Positions 1-4,349 of a DNA stretch of 5,568 nt are shown in pieces. Origin of the DNA: Prevotellaceae bacterium (GTDB lineage: Bacteria > Bacteroidota > Bacteroidia > Bacteroidales > UBA932); the NCBI GenBank assembly GCA_031287815.1, contig JAITSM010000029.1:1-5568 (forward strand), written 5' to 3'. Every line of letters begins with the position of its first letter. Positions within the stretch are counted from its first letter, which is position 1. Both the position numbers and the translations under genes were made by a program. Below the pieces are notes generated by a model. The model was not told the DNA's origin, ran no database searches, and saw nothing but the letters and a program-made list of their open reading frames with translations.

Positions 1-342
1 GGCAACACGCCGTCGCCGGTGCCCGGCACGCGCCCGGCCGCCTCTGTGAACACGTCGCAATTTCGCAGGATATCGATAGAATTCTACGAAGACGACGGCA
101 CGCACAAGAAGGCGAAACCCCCCGGGGTGCACGGCGCAGAAGTTCGCTGGGCGGTATTCGACAACCTCCGGGAAGTGCATATCAACGACCTGACCAATTC
201 GTCGTTTGACACGCACACCCCGCTGACCCTCGAATTCGCCGACGAAGACCGCGGCAAAGTCCTCTACTTCGCCCTCCGCTGGGAGAATACAAGAGGCGAG
301 AAAGGGCCGTTCGGAGCGATAATGAATGCGATTATTCCGTAG
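1..342 (+). CDS. C-terminal part of a conserved protein of unknown function
   Basis: The reading frame is open from the first base of the window and ends at TAG 340-342, so about 113 codons of a longer gene are visible. The GTG at 19 is only the first start-like codon, and the true start should lie upstream. The segment looks like a single beta-rich, fibronectin-III-like domain. A central HGAEVRWAVFD stretch is followed by SSFDTHTPLTLEF and a terminal block RWENTRGEKGPFGAI ending in AIIP. From memory, this ending is typical of a family of uncharacterised Bacteroidetes proteins with a helical N-terminal half and this beta-sandwich C-terminal half. I know of no established function. The gene converges on the arginine genes and has its own strong terminator downstream. 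Coding status is near certain; the domain type is inferred. Confidence 0.85.
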   Translation, partial: GNTPSPVPGTRPAASVNTSQFRRISIEFYEDDGTHKKAKPPGVHGAEVRWAVFDNLREVHINDLTNSSFDTHTPLTLEFADEDRGKVLYFALRWENTRGEKGPFGAIMNAIIP

Positions 343-350
343 ACCCAGTA

Positions 351-378
351 GCAGTAGGCAGTGGGCAGTAGGCAGTAG
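351..378. repeat. Heptanucleotide tandem repeat, AGGCAGT family
   Basis: Four consecutive 7-nt units of the form GCAGTAG (one reads GCAGTGG) start eight bases after the stop codon of the upstream gene. The same heptamer family, circularly permuted, occurs in the opposite orientation at 512-553 and in this orientation at 2840-2867. The two tracts flanking the terminator are therefore inverted relative to each other. Confidence 0.85.
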
Positions 379-408
379 CTAACGCCGACAGCCTTTGCCG
401 TAATTTTT

Positions 409-447
409 AAAAAACGCCGGTATGGAAACATGCCGGCGGTTTTTTTT
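409..447. terminator. Bidirectional intrinsic terminator between convergent genes
   Basis: A 10-bp stem (415-424 with 429-438, one G-T wobble) closes on a GAAA tetraloop at 425-428. On the plus strand it is followed by eight T at 440-447. On the minus strand the A-run at 409-414 gives a T-run after the same stem. It can therefore stop both the gene ending at 342 and the arginine transcript that ends at argC. Stem stability, tetraloop and T-tracts make this a textbook rho-independent terminator. Confidence 0.93.
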
Positions 448-450
448 AAT

Positions 451-495
451 GGAGAGTGGAGAATTGGCTGGCGCCAGCAACCTTAAACTTTAAAC
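451..495. repeat. Composite repeat: heptamers flanking a GCTGGCGCCAGC palindrome
   Basis: Two heptamers (GGAGAGT, GGAGAAT) at 451-464 precede a perfect 12-bp palindrome GCTGGCGCCAGC at 467-478. Two different heptamers (CTTAAAC, TTTAAAC) follow at 482-495. The same layout, with other heptamers but the same palindrome core, recurs around 2821-2839 and 3914-3927. Confidence 0.75.
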
Positions 496-511
496 TAAAA
501 AGGCGCCTGAA

Positions 512-601
512 ACTGCCTACTGCCTACTGCCAACTGAAAACTGCCTACTGACTCTAGCGCTAGCCACTTCATACCTCATACTTCATACCTCCTACTTCCA
601 A
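512..601. repeat. Two heptanucleotide tracts separated by a CTAGCGCTAG palindrome
   Basis: Six units related to ACTGCCT occupy 512-553. A perfect 10-bp palindrome CTAGCGCTAG follows at 554-563, then five units of a second family (CTTCATA, CCTCATA and variants) at 567-601. The array ends two bases before the argC stop codon, so the 3' boundary of the gene sits on repeat DNA. The ACTGCCT family is the reverse complement of the tract at 351-378. Confidence 0.85.
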
Positions 602-602
602 A

Positions 603-1583
603 TTAAAATCCAATGCTTTTTAGCCGCAGGCCGCAATCTTCGGGAAAGCCGAAGAGCAGGTTCATGTTTTGGACGGCCTGGCCGGAGGCGCCTTTCAGGA
701 GGTTGTCAATGGTGGAAGTAATGTGCAGGTAGCCGTTATGGAAATGAAGTTGAAGTAGTGCTTTATTCGTATTCACTACGTCTTTCAGGCTGACCGTTCC
801 GGTGGAAACATGCACGAAGGGCGAAGGCGCGTAGCGGTTTTTGTACTGTTCCTGCACCTGCGCGGCAACGGCGTTTTCCGGCAACCGCGTGAGGACGGAG
901 GCGAAAATCCCCCGTGTAAAATCCCCGCGCACGGGAATCATATTGATTGGCGGAACCGCGCCGCCCGCCAGGCGTTCCAGCGTCCGGTGAATCTCTGCCA
1001 GGTGCTGGTGCGTAAAGGGTTTGTAGATGGACAGGTTGGCGGCGCGGTAACTGAAATGCGTGGTTTCGCCGGGTTGCTTGCCCGCGCCGGTGGAGCCGGT
1101 AACGGCGTGAATGTGCACGTCGGACGCCAGCCAGCCGGCTTCCGCGAGCGGCGCCAACGCTAAAATAATGGCGGTAGCAAAGCATCCGGGATTGGCAACA
1201 CAGTGGGCGCGCCGGATGTCTTCCTTAAACCATTCGGGAATGCCGTATACGAAGGTTTTATCGTCAAACGTATTGTCCACGCGGAAATCATTTCCCAAGT
1301 CGATAATTTTGCAGTGCGCGGGCAGCGGGTGGGTGTGGAGGAATTCCCGCGACGCCCCGTGCGACAGGCAAAGGAAAAGCACGTCGGGTTTGCCCATGTC
1401 GCCGGTAAAATGCAAATCGCAGTCGCCATACAGGTCTTTATGCACCGCCGTTACGGCCTGCCCCTGCAGGCTGCCGGTCAGCAATGCGCTCAACGTTACA
1501 TGGGGGTGGTTTAGGAGCACCCGTATCAGTTCTCCTCCGGTGTAGCCGGTAGCGCCGGCAATCGCGGCCTTAATCGTTTTCAT
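603..1583 (-). CDS. argC: N-acyl-gamma-glutamyl-phosphate reductase
   Basis: This cytoplasmic enzyme of arginine biosynthesis reduces N-acetyl- (or, in some Bacteroidetes, N-succinyl-) glutamyl-5-phosphate to the semialdehyde with NADPH. The 326 residues match the usual family length. The N-terminal Rossmann nucleotide-binding motif GATGYTGGEL is at residues 10-19. The catalytic cysteine is Cys134 in VANPGCFATA. VTGSTGAGK follows around 161-169, the likely catalytic histidine lies in FTHQHLAEIH near 194, and the conserved GASGQAVQNMN is at 298-308. The ATG at 1583-1581 lies inside the 3' end of argG, giving a 14-nt overlap in another frame, so translational coupling is likely. No argD or other arginine gene follows; repeats and a terminator do. 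The domain is intact with no missing key residue. Confidence 0.97.
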   Translation of the reverse strand: MKTIKAAIAGATGYTGGELIRVLLNHPHVTLSALLTGSLQGQAVTAVHKDLYGDCDLHFTGDMGKPDVLFLCLSHGASREFLHTHPLPAHCKIIDLGNDFRVDNTFDDKTFVYGIPEWFKEDIRRAHCVANPGCFATAIILALAPLAEAGWLASDVHIHAVTGSTGAGKQPGETTHFSYRAANLSIYKPFTHQHLAEIHRTLERLAGGAVPPINMIPVRGDFTRGIFASVLTRLPENAVAAQVQEQYKNRYAPSPFVHVSTGTVSLKDVVNTNKALLQLHFHNGYLHITSTIDNLLKGASGQAVQNMNLLFGFPEDCGLRLKSIGF

Positions 1584-2757
1584 GGACGGAATAATATATT
1601 TTTAACGGATTGGCGAGGACTTTTGTAAAGCCTGTGACGTCGGCGCCGGAGAACGATTTGTTGGTTTCGCCGTAGGCGCCGAATTTCGCGTTCATCAAGT
1701 CGTAGGGCGACGCGCAGCCCAGCACGGCAAAGTGATAAGGCATCAGTTCCACCTCCACCGTCCCGCTGACGAACCGCTGCGTATCTTCCAGAAACGTTTC
1801 GATATTCCGCGCCAGCGGGTCGAGGTATTGCGCTTCGTGCATCAGCTGGCCGTACCAGCCGGCGAGCTGGTCTTTCCAGTAGAGTTGCCCTTTGGTCAGG
1901 GTATGTTTTTCGAGCAGATGGTGGCTTTTAATAATAATCATCGGCGCGGGGGCTTCAAAGGCCACGCGCCCTTTAATCCCGATGATGGTATCGCCCACAT
2001 GCGTGTCGCGGCCGATAGCAAACCTTGCCGCCGTGGCGTTCAATTGCCGGATAAGCTCCACCGGCGGCAGCGGCTGGCCGTTCAGCGCCGCCGGTTCGCC
2101 CCGGCGGAATTCGATGCTGATTTTTTCCGGCGTGGCAGCTACGGGCTGCGACGGATAAGCGCCGGAGGGAAGGAAGGTGTCGGATTTCAACGTTTCCGCC
2201 CCGCCGATACTCGTTCCCCAGAGCCCCTGGTTGATGGAATACTTTGCTTTTTCCCATGCCAGCGTGCATCCGTTCTTGGCTAAATAGTCGATTTCCTCCT
2301 GCCGGCTCAACGCCAGCTCGCGGATGGGCGCAATGATTTCCATGCCGGGCGCCATGACTTCAAACACCAGGTCGAAACGCACCTGGTCGTTGCCGGCGCC
2401 GGTGCTGCCGTGCGCCACATGGGTGGCGCCGATTTTTTGCGCCTGCCGTAATACCGCCAATGCCTGAAAAACCCGCTCCGAACTTACCGAAAGCGGATAG
2501 GTGGCATTCTTCAGGATATTGCCGAAAATGAGGTATCGAATACCTTTACTGTAATATTCCTCCACCGCATCGATAACCGTGTGCGTGGCCGCTCCCAGCG
2601 AGAGCGCATGTTCTTGGATGCGCGTTTCCTCTTCTTTGGAAAACCCGCCGGTATTCACCAGTACCGTGTGCACTTCCATTCCCCGTTCGTTTTTCAGGTA
2701 AGGCACACAAAAGGACGTATCCAGTCCCCCGCTAAATGCTAAAACAACTTTATTCAT
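1570..2757 (-). CDS. argG: Argininosuccinate synthase
   Basis: This enzyme joins citrulline and aspartate using ATP to form argininosuccinate, the penultimate step of arginine synthesis, in the cytoplasm. The 395-residue protein has the PP-loop ATP-binding motif SGGLDTS at residues 9-15. It also has YPLSVSSER at 87-95, the signature HGSTGAGNDQVRFD at 116-129, and YSINQGLWGTSIGG at 173-186. The 'NQGLWGTSIGG' form is, from memory, the Bacteroidetes-type variant. The start ATG has only A/T-rich sequence upstream and no clear Shine-Dalgarno site. Its 3' end overlaps argC by 14 nt. The upstream GNAT gene is separated by 160 nt made almost wholly of repeats, and no promoter matching TAnnTTTG was seen there. 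Cotranscription from further upstream is therefore likely but unproven. Confidence 0.98.
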   Translation of the reverse strand: MNKVVLAFSGGLDTSFCVPYLKNERGMEVHTVLVNTGGFSKEEETRIQEHALSLGAATHTVIDAVEEYYSKGIRYLIFGNILKNATYPLSVSSERVFQALAVLRQAQKIGATHVAHGSTGAGNDQVRFDLVFEVMAPGMEIIAPIRELALSRQEEIDYLAKNGCTLAWEKAKYSINQGLWGTSIGGAETLKSDTFLPSGAYPSQPVAATPEKISIEFRRGEPAALNGQPLPPVELIRQLNATAARFAIGRDTHVGDTIIGIKGRVAFEAPAPMIIIKSHHLLEKHTLTKGQLYWKDQLAGWYGQLMHEAQYLDPLARNIETFLEDTQRFVSGTVEVELMPYHFAVLGCASPYDLMNAKFGAYGETNKSFSGADVTGFTKVLANPLKIYYSVHEND

Positions 2758-2761
2758 TTTA

Positions 2762-2820
2762 TTAATGTGTTAATTTGTTAATGTGACTAATTTGCTAATA
2801 TGACTAATGTGACTAATTTG
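2762..2820. repeat. A/T-rich octamer-nonamer tandem repeat
   Basis: Seven successive 8-9 nt units are seen, such as TTAATGTG, TTAATTTG and ACTAATTTG, immediately upstream of argG. The unit length differs from the 7-nt arrays elsewhere, but the style is the same. It abuts the palindrome at 2821-2839. It may supply A/T-rich leader sequence to argG; no promoter is evident. Confidence 0.8.
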
Positions 2821-2839
2821 GCTGGCGCCGGAGGCCAGC
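2821..2839. repeat. GCTGGCGCC-type hairpin between repeat tracts
   Basis: GCTGGC at 2821-2826 pairs with GCCAGC at 2834-2839 across a 7-nt loop. It begins with the same 9 bases, GCTGGCGCC, as the palindromes at 467-478 and 3914-3927, but five to seven bases are inserted, turning the perfect palindrome into a stem-loop. It lies between the argG-proximal octamers and a heptamer array. Confidence 0.75.
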
Positions 2840-2916
2840 AGGCAGTTTTCAGTAGGCAGTAAGCAGTGGCTGGAGTTCATACTTCATACCTCATAATTCA
2901 TACTTCATAATTCATA
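2840..2916. repeat. Heptanucleotide array, AGGCAGT then CTTCATA families
   Basis: Eleven consecutive units stay in a strict 7-nt register: four of the AGGCAGT family (2840-2867), one hybrid (2868-2874), then six of the TTCATA family (2875-2916). The same two families lie side by side at 512-601. The register continues across the GNAT stop codon into the coding region. Confidence 0.88.
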
Positions 2917-2917
2917 A

Positions 2918-3532
2918 TTAGTTCGTAAGTTTCCGCAGCCCGTTTACAATGGAGCGGATGCCGTTGGCTGCCGACCATTGGCTGTTCGCTGCCGGCCGCT
3001 TATAGGCGGGGTCGTAGAGCAGGGCGGTGCAAAGGCACATTTTATGGTTATTGCGTTCCAGAATATCGTAGTTGCGGCACCCCTTGCAGCCTTTCCAGAA
3101 GTCCGGGTCTTCGGTCAATTCGGTGAACGGCACCGGGCGGAACCCCAACTCGTAATTGATTTTCATCACTGCCGGGCCGGTGGTGATGCTGAAGATTTTC
3201 GCTTTGGGGTATAATCTTTTGGAGAGCTCAAAAATCTTCCGTTTGATATGCCGCGCCAGCCCGATTTTCCGGTAGGCGTGCGCCACAATAAGCCCCGAGT
3301 TGGCGACAAACTGTTTGTGCCCCCATGTTTCGATATACGAGAAGCCGGCCAGTTCTTCGCCGTCCAATGCGATAACGGCTTTGCCGTCCCGCATTTTCTT
3401 TTTGATATATTCGGGCTCCCGTTTGGCAATGCCGGTGCCTCTTTCCTGTGCCGACACATACATCAGTTCGCAGATTTTTTCTGCAAACTTCATATGGTTT
3501 TCATTTGCCTCACAGATGACAAATTTGTTCAT
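2918..3532 (-). CDS. GNAT-family N-acyltransferase of the arginine cluster
   Basis: A 204-residue cytoplasmic GCN5-type acyltransferase. The acyl-CoA-binding loop is seen as YRKIGLAR at residues 87-94, preceded by the beta strand NSGLIVAHAY. The GIAKREPEYI block (34-43) and the FSITTGPAVMKINYELGF region (114-131) recall the GNAT that sits next to argG in Bacteroides-type genomes. A cysteine set, Cys149, Cys152, Cys166 and Cys168, could bind a metal. No substrate can be read from sequence. Position beside argG and argC makes glutamate N-acylation (first step of arginine synthesis) a reasonable inference. Residues about 179-204 look like an extra tail with 7-residue periodicity derived from heptamer repeats. 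The ATG at 3532 overlaps a possible upstream small ORF by 23 nt. Confidence 0.9.
   Translation of the reverse strand: MNKFVICEANENHMKFAEKICELMYVSAQERGTGIAKREPEYIKKKMRDGKAVIALDGEELAGFSYIETWGHKQFVANSGLIVAHAYRKIGLARHIKRKIFELSKRLYPKAKIFSITTGPAVMKINYELGFRPVPFTELTEDPDFWKGCKGCRNYDILERNNHKMCLCTALLYDPAYKRPAANSQWSAANGIRSIVNGLRKLTN
2964..2998. repeat. Heptamer repeats inside the GNAT 3' coding end
   Basis: Five units (TTGGCTG twice, plus CCGACCA, TTCGCTG and CCGGCCG) are in the 7-nt style of the adjoining non-coding arrays. They encode part of the C-terminal tail of the acyltransferase. Because three heptamers equal seven codons, the protein shows AANSQWS followed by AANGIRS and IVNGLRK, a 7-residue periodicity. 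Confidence 0.65.
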
Positions 3533-3692
3533 CTATATATTTGATTTGTTCCCGGTAATTTTGGGATAATTGGTTTGTAGATTGGTCCATTTCCGCCGGC
3601 GGGGCGAATGTCTGTCCGGCGACCCGTATGCCTTTTTCAGGCGCATCGTCGGACGTGCCTTCTTTTCCGGTGGAGGGTAATGATATGGGCAT
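3510..3692 (-). CDS. Possible 60-residue protein overlapping the GNAT start
   Basis: An ORF of 60 codons begins with ATG at 3692-3690, about 20 nt downstream of a promoter-like box (3712-3719), and is preceded by the A-rich context GAAGAAAA. It ends 23 nt inside the acyltransferase gene in a different frame, which would allow translational coupling. The product is hydrophilic with no signal peptide or membrane segment. The first 40 residues are rich in Pro, Gly and Ala. The last 20 (LSQNYREQIKYIDEQICHL) could form an amphipathic helix. Codon choice looks more like the neighbouring genes than the two other frames do. I do not recognise the family. It may instead be only the leader of the acyltransferase transcript. 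Confidence 0.35.
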   Translation of the reverse strand: MPISLPSTGKEGTSDDAPEKGIRVAGQTFAPPAEMDQSTNQLSQNYREQIKYIDEQICHL

Positions 3693-3711
3693 TTTTCTTC
3701 ATAAGCGGCTG

Positions 3712-3719
3712 CAAAGGTA
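3712..3719 (-). promoter_or_regulatory. Bacteroidetes-type -7 promoter box TACCTTTG
   Basis: On the minus strand TACCTTTG matches the Bacteroidetes -7 consensus TAnnTTTG exactly and is followed by CAGCC. Upstream is an A/T-rich run; no good -33 TTTG was found 19-21 nt away. Transcription starting a few bases downstream would read through the small ORF at 3692, the GNAT gene and perhaps argG and argC. It is the only such box seen upstream of these genes. Confidence 0.55.
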
Positions 3720-3752
3720 ATTATTTTTTTTAATATGAGACAGGAGGCATGC

Positions 3753-3825
3753 GATTTGTGATATGCGATTTGTGATTTGTGATTTGCGACTATCACATAT
3801 CGCACATCGCACATCACACATCACA
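3753..3825. repeat. Inverted heptamer array (GATTTGT / TATCACA)
   Basis: Five units of GATTTGT type (3753-3787) and five units of TATCACA or CATCGCA type (3791-3825) lie head to head around a 3-nt spacer. The second arm is the reverse complement of a closely related heptamer, GATGTGC. The 35-nt arms can fold into one long, regularly mismatched hairpin. They lie upstream of the promoter box of the arginine genes. Confidence 0.85.
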
Positions 3826-3889
3826 AACAGGGTCGACGCATTTAGATTTTGATAAGTTCTAAGAGGAAGTCCTTGCTCCACTTTTTTTA

Positions 3890-3943
3890 GTTGAAAATGG
3901 AAAGTTGAAAATGGGCTGGCGCCAGCCAGCTTTTAACTTTTAA
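3890..3943. repeat. Composite repeat: GTTGAAAATGG pair, GGCTGGCGCCAGCC palindrome, CTTTTAA pair
   Basis: GTTGAAAATGG occurs twice with a 14-nt period (3890-3900 and 3904-3914). A perfect 14-bp palindrome GGCTGGCGCCAGCC follows at 3914-3927, then two CTTTTAA heptamers at 3930-3943. This is the third occurrence of the palindrome core in the window, again flanked by unrelated short tandem repeats. Confidence 0.78.
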
Positions 3944-4047
3944 AAATCGCCTCCCACAATAACTGTAACCATAGCGGCATATTCGCCTCCGCCGTTACCC
4001 CGCAGCAAGAACAGTTGTATTTTTAACCTTATAAGTTTTAGTTTCAT
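3940..4047 (-). CDS. Possible 35-residue peptide or gene remnant
   Basis: ATG at 4047-4045 lies in an ACAAAAAAAT context typical of Bacteroidetes starts, and the TAA at 3942-3940 falls in the flanking repeat. The first 15 residues (MKLKLIRLKIQLFLL) are basic and hydrophobic, like an amphipathic or signal-like segment. The rest is RGNGGGEYAAMVTVIVGGDF. The frame can be extended upstream to an ATG at 4149, but those codons overlap the stem-loop region and look non-coding. I do not recognise it. It could be a small secreted or membrane peptide, or the tail of a decayed gene, and the evidence for translation is weak. Confidence 0.25.
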   Translation of the reverse strand: MKLKLIRLKIQLFLLRGNGGGEYAAMVTVIVGGDF

Positions 4048-4056
4048 ATTTTTTTG

Positions 4057-4064
4057 TACTTTTG
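4057..4064 (+). promoter_or_regulatory. Bacteroidetes-type -7 box TACTTTTG on the plus strand
   Basis: TACTTTTG matches TAnnTTTG exactly and follows a run of seven T (4049-4055). Upstream, the -33 region holds only GTTTTA near 4035-4040, a poor match. A transcript from here would begin near 4070 and read into sequence with no usable ORF but several stem-loops. It points away from the 35-codon ORF on the opposite strand. Confidence 0.4.
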
Positions 4065-4093
4065 TCTCCGCTGTAATATAATAAGTTGCCAAA

Positions 4094-4208
4094 GCACCGA
4101 AGCTATTATAGCTCCTTTTTCGGGTGCATCGACACCTTAGCCGTTTCAATATTATTTAAGCGACTCTATTGATTCGGCGTGAAACAGGGGCTATATTTAT
4201 TTTGCCCC
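4094..4208 (+). ncRNA. Candidate structured RNA (nested stem-loops)
   Basis: Three foldable units lie just downstream of the plus-strand promoter box. The first pairs GCACCGAA (4094-4101) with TTCGGGTGC (4119-4127, one bulge) around an inner AGCTA/TAGCT hairpin. The second pairs 4138-4148 with 4180-4193 over 11 bp with a 3-nt bulge. The third pairs GGGGC (4187-4191) with GCCCC (4204-4208) and excludes part of the second, so the two folds compete. The pairings are symmetric, so strand is assigned only from the promoter box. No known RNA family (tmRNA, RNase P, SRP, 6S) was recognised. This 270-nt stretch has no gene otherwise. Confidence 0.3.
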
Positions 4209-4242
4209 CGTCTTGTATGTAAAGAACATTTTAGTTTTTCAT

Positions 4243-4305
4243 GGTTGCGCGATGAAGCCTTAGGGGTGCAAGGCGCAACGGTGGTAGCGTTTGGTTGAAA
4301 CGCTA
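4243..4305 (-). terminator. Tandem stem-loops 3' of the cysteine-rich gene
   Basis: A perfect 8-bp stem pairs TAGCGTTT (4285-4292) with AAACGCTA (4298-4305) across a 5-nt loop. Next to it, GTTGC/GCAAC and GCCTT/AAGGC stack into a second stem (4244-4279) with an 8-nt bulge. Both lie 45-110 nt after the stop codon at 4350 on the minus strand. There is no T-run on either strand, so this may be a transcript-end or stability structure rather than a classical terminator. Confidence 0.35.
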
Positions 4306-4349
4306 TAGATTCTTGTTATATTATACGCTGCTTTTACATGGGAGTTGGT

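Noticed and set aside
19..21. GTG at 19 as the start of the first gene
   Set aside because: The frame is open to base 1 and the protein family appears longer, so the gene is truncated by the window edge.
343..602. Insertion sequence or MITE bounded by the inverted AGGCAGT tracts
   Set aside because: There is no transposase fragment and no clear target duplication, and the same heptamers occur elsewhere without pairing. They are better explained as independent tandem arrays.
810..1545. Plus-strand ORFs of 117, 144 and 103 codons and minus-frame ORFs of 140 and 89 codons
   Set aside because: All overlap the intact argC gene in other frames and have Arg-, Ala- and Gly-rich compositions typical of shadow translations.
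1732..2283. 183-codon plus-strand ORF
   Set aside because: It lies wholly antisense to argG, which carries all family motifs. Long antisense frames are expected in GC-rich codon usage.
3533..3881. Two minus-strand ORFs (94 and 60 codons) through 3753-3825
   Set aside because: They translate the heptamer array (recurrent Cys-Asp-Ser-type peptides such as MCDVRC), so the open frames result from the repeat and not from selection for protein.
4138..4305. tmRNA, RNase P, SRP or 6S RNA
   Set aside because: None of the diagnostic sequence blocks of these RNAs were seen; only generic stem-loops are present.
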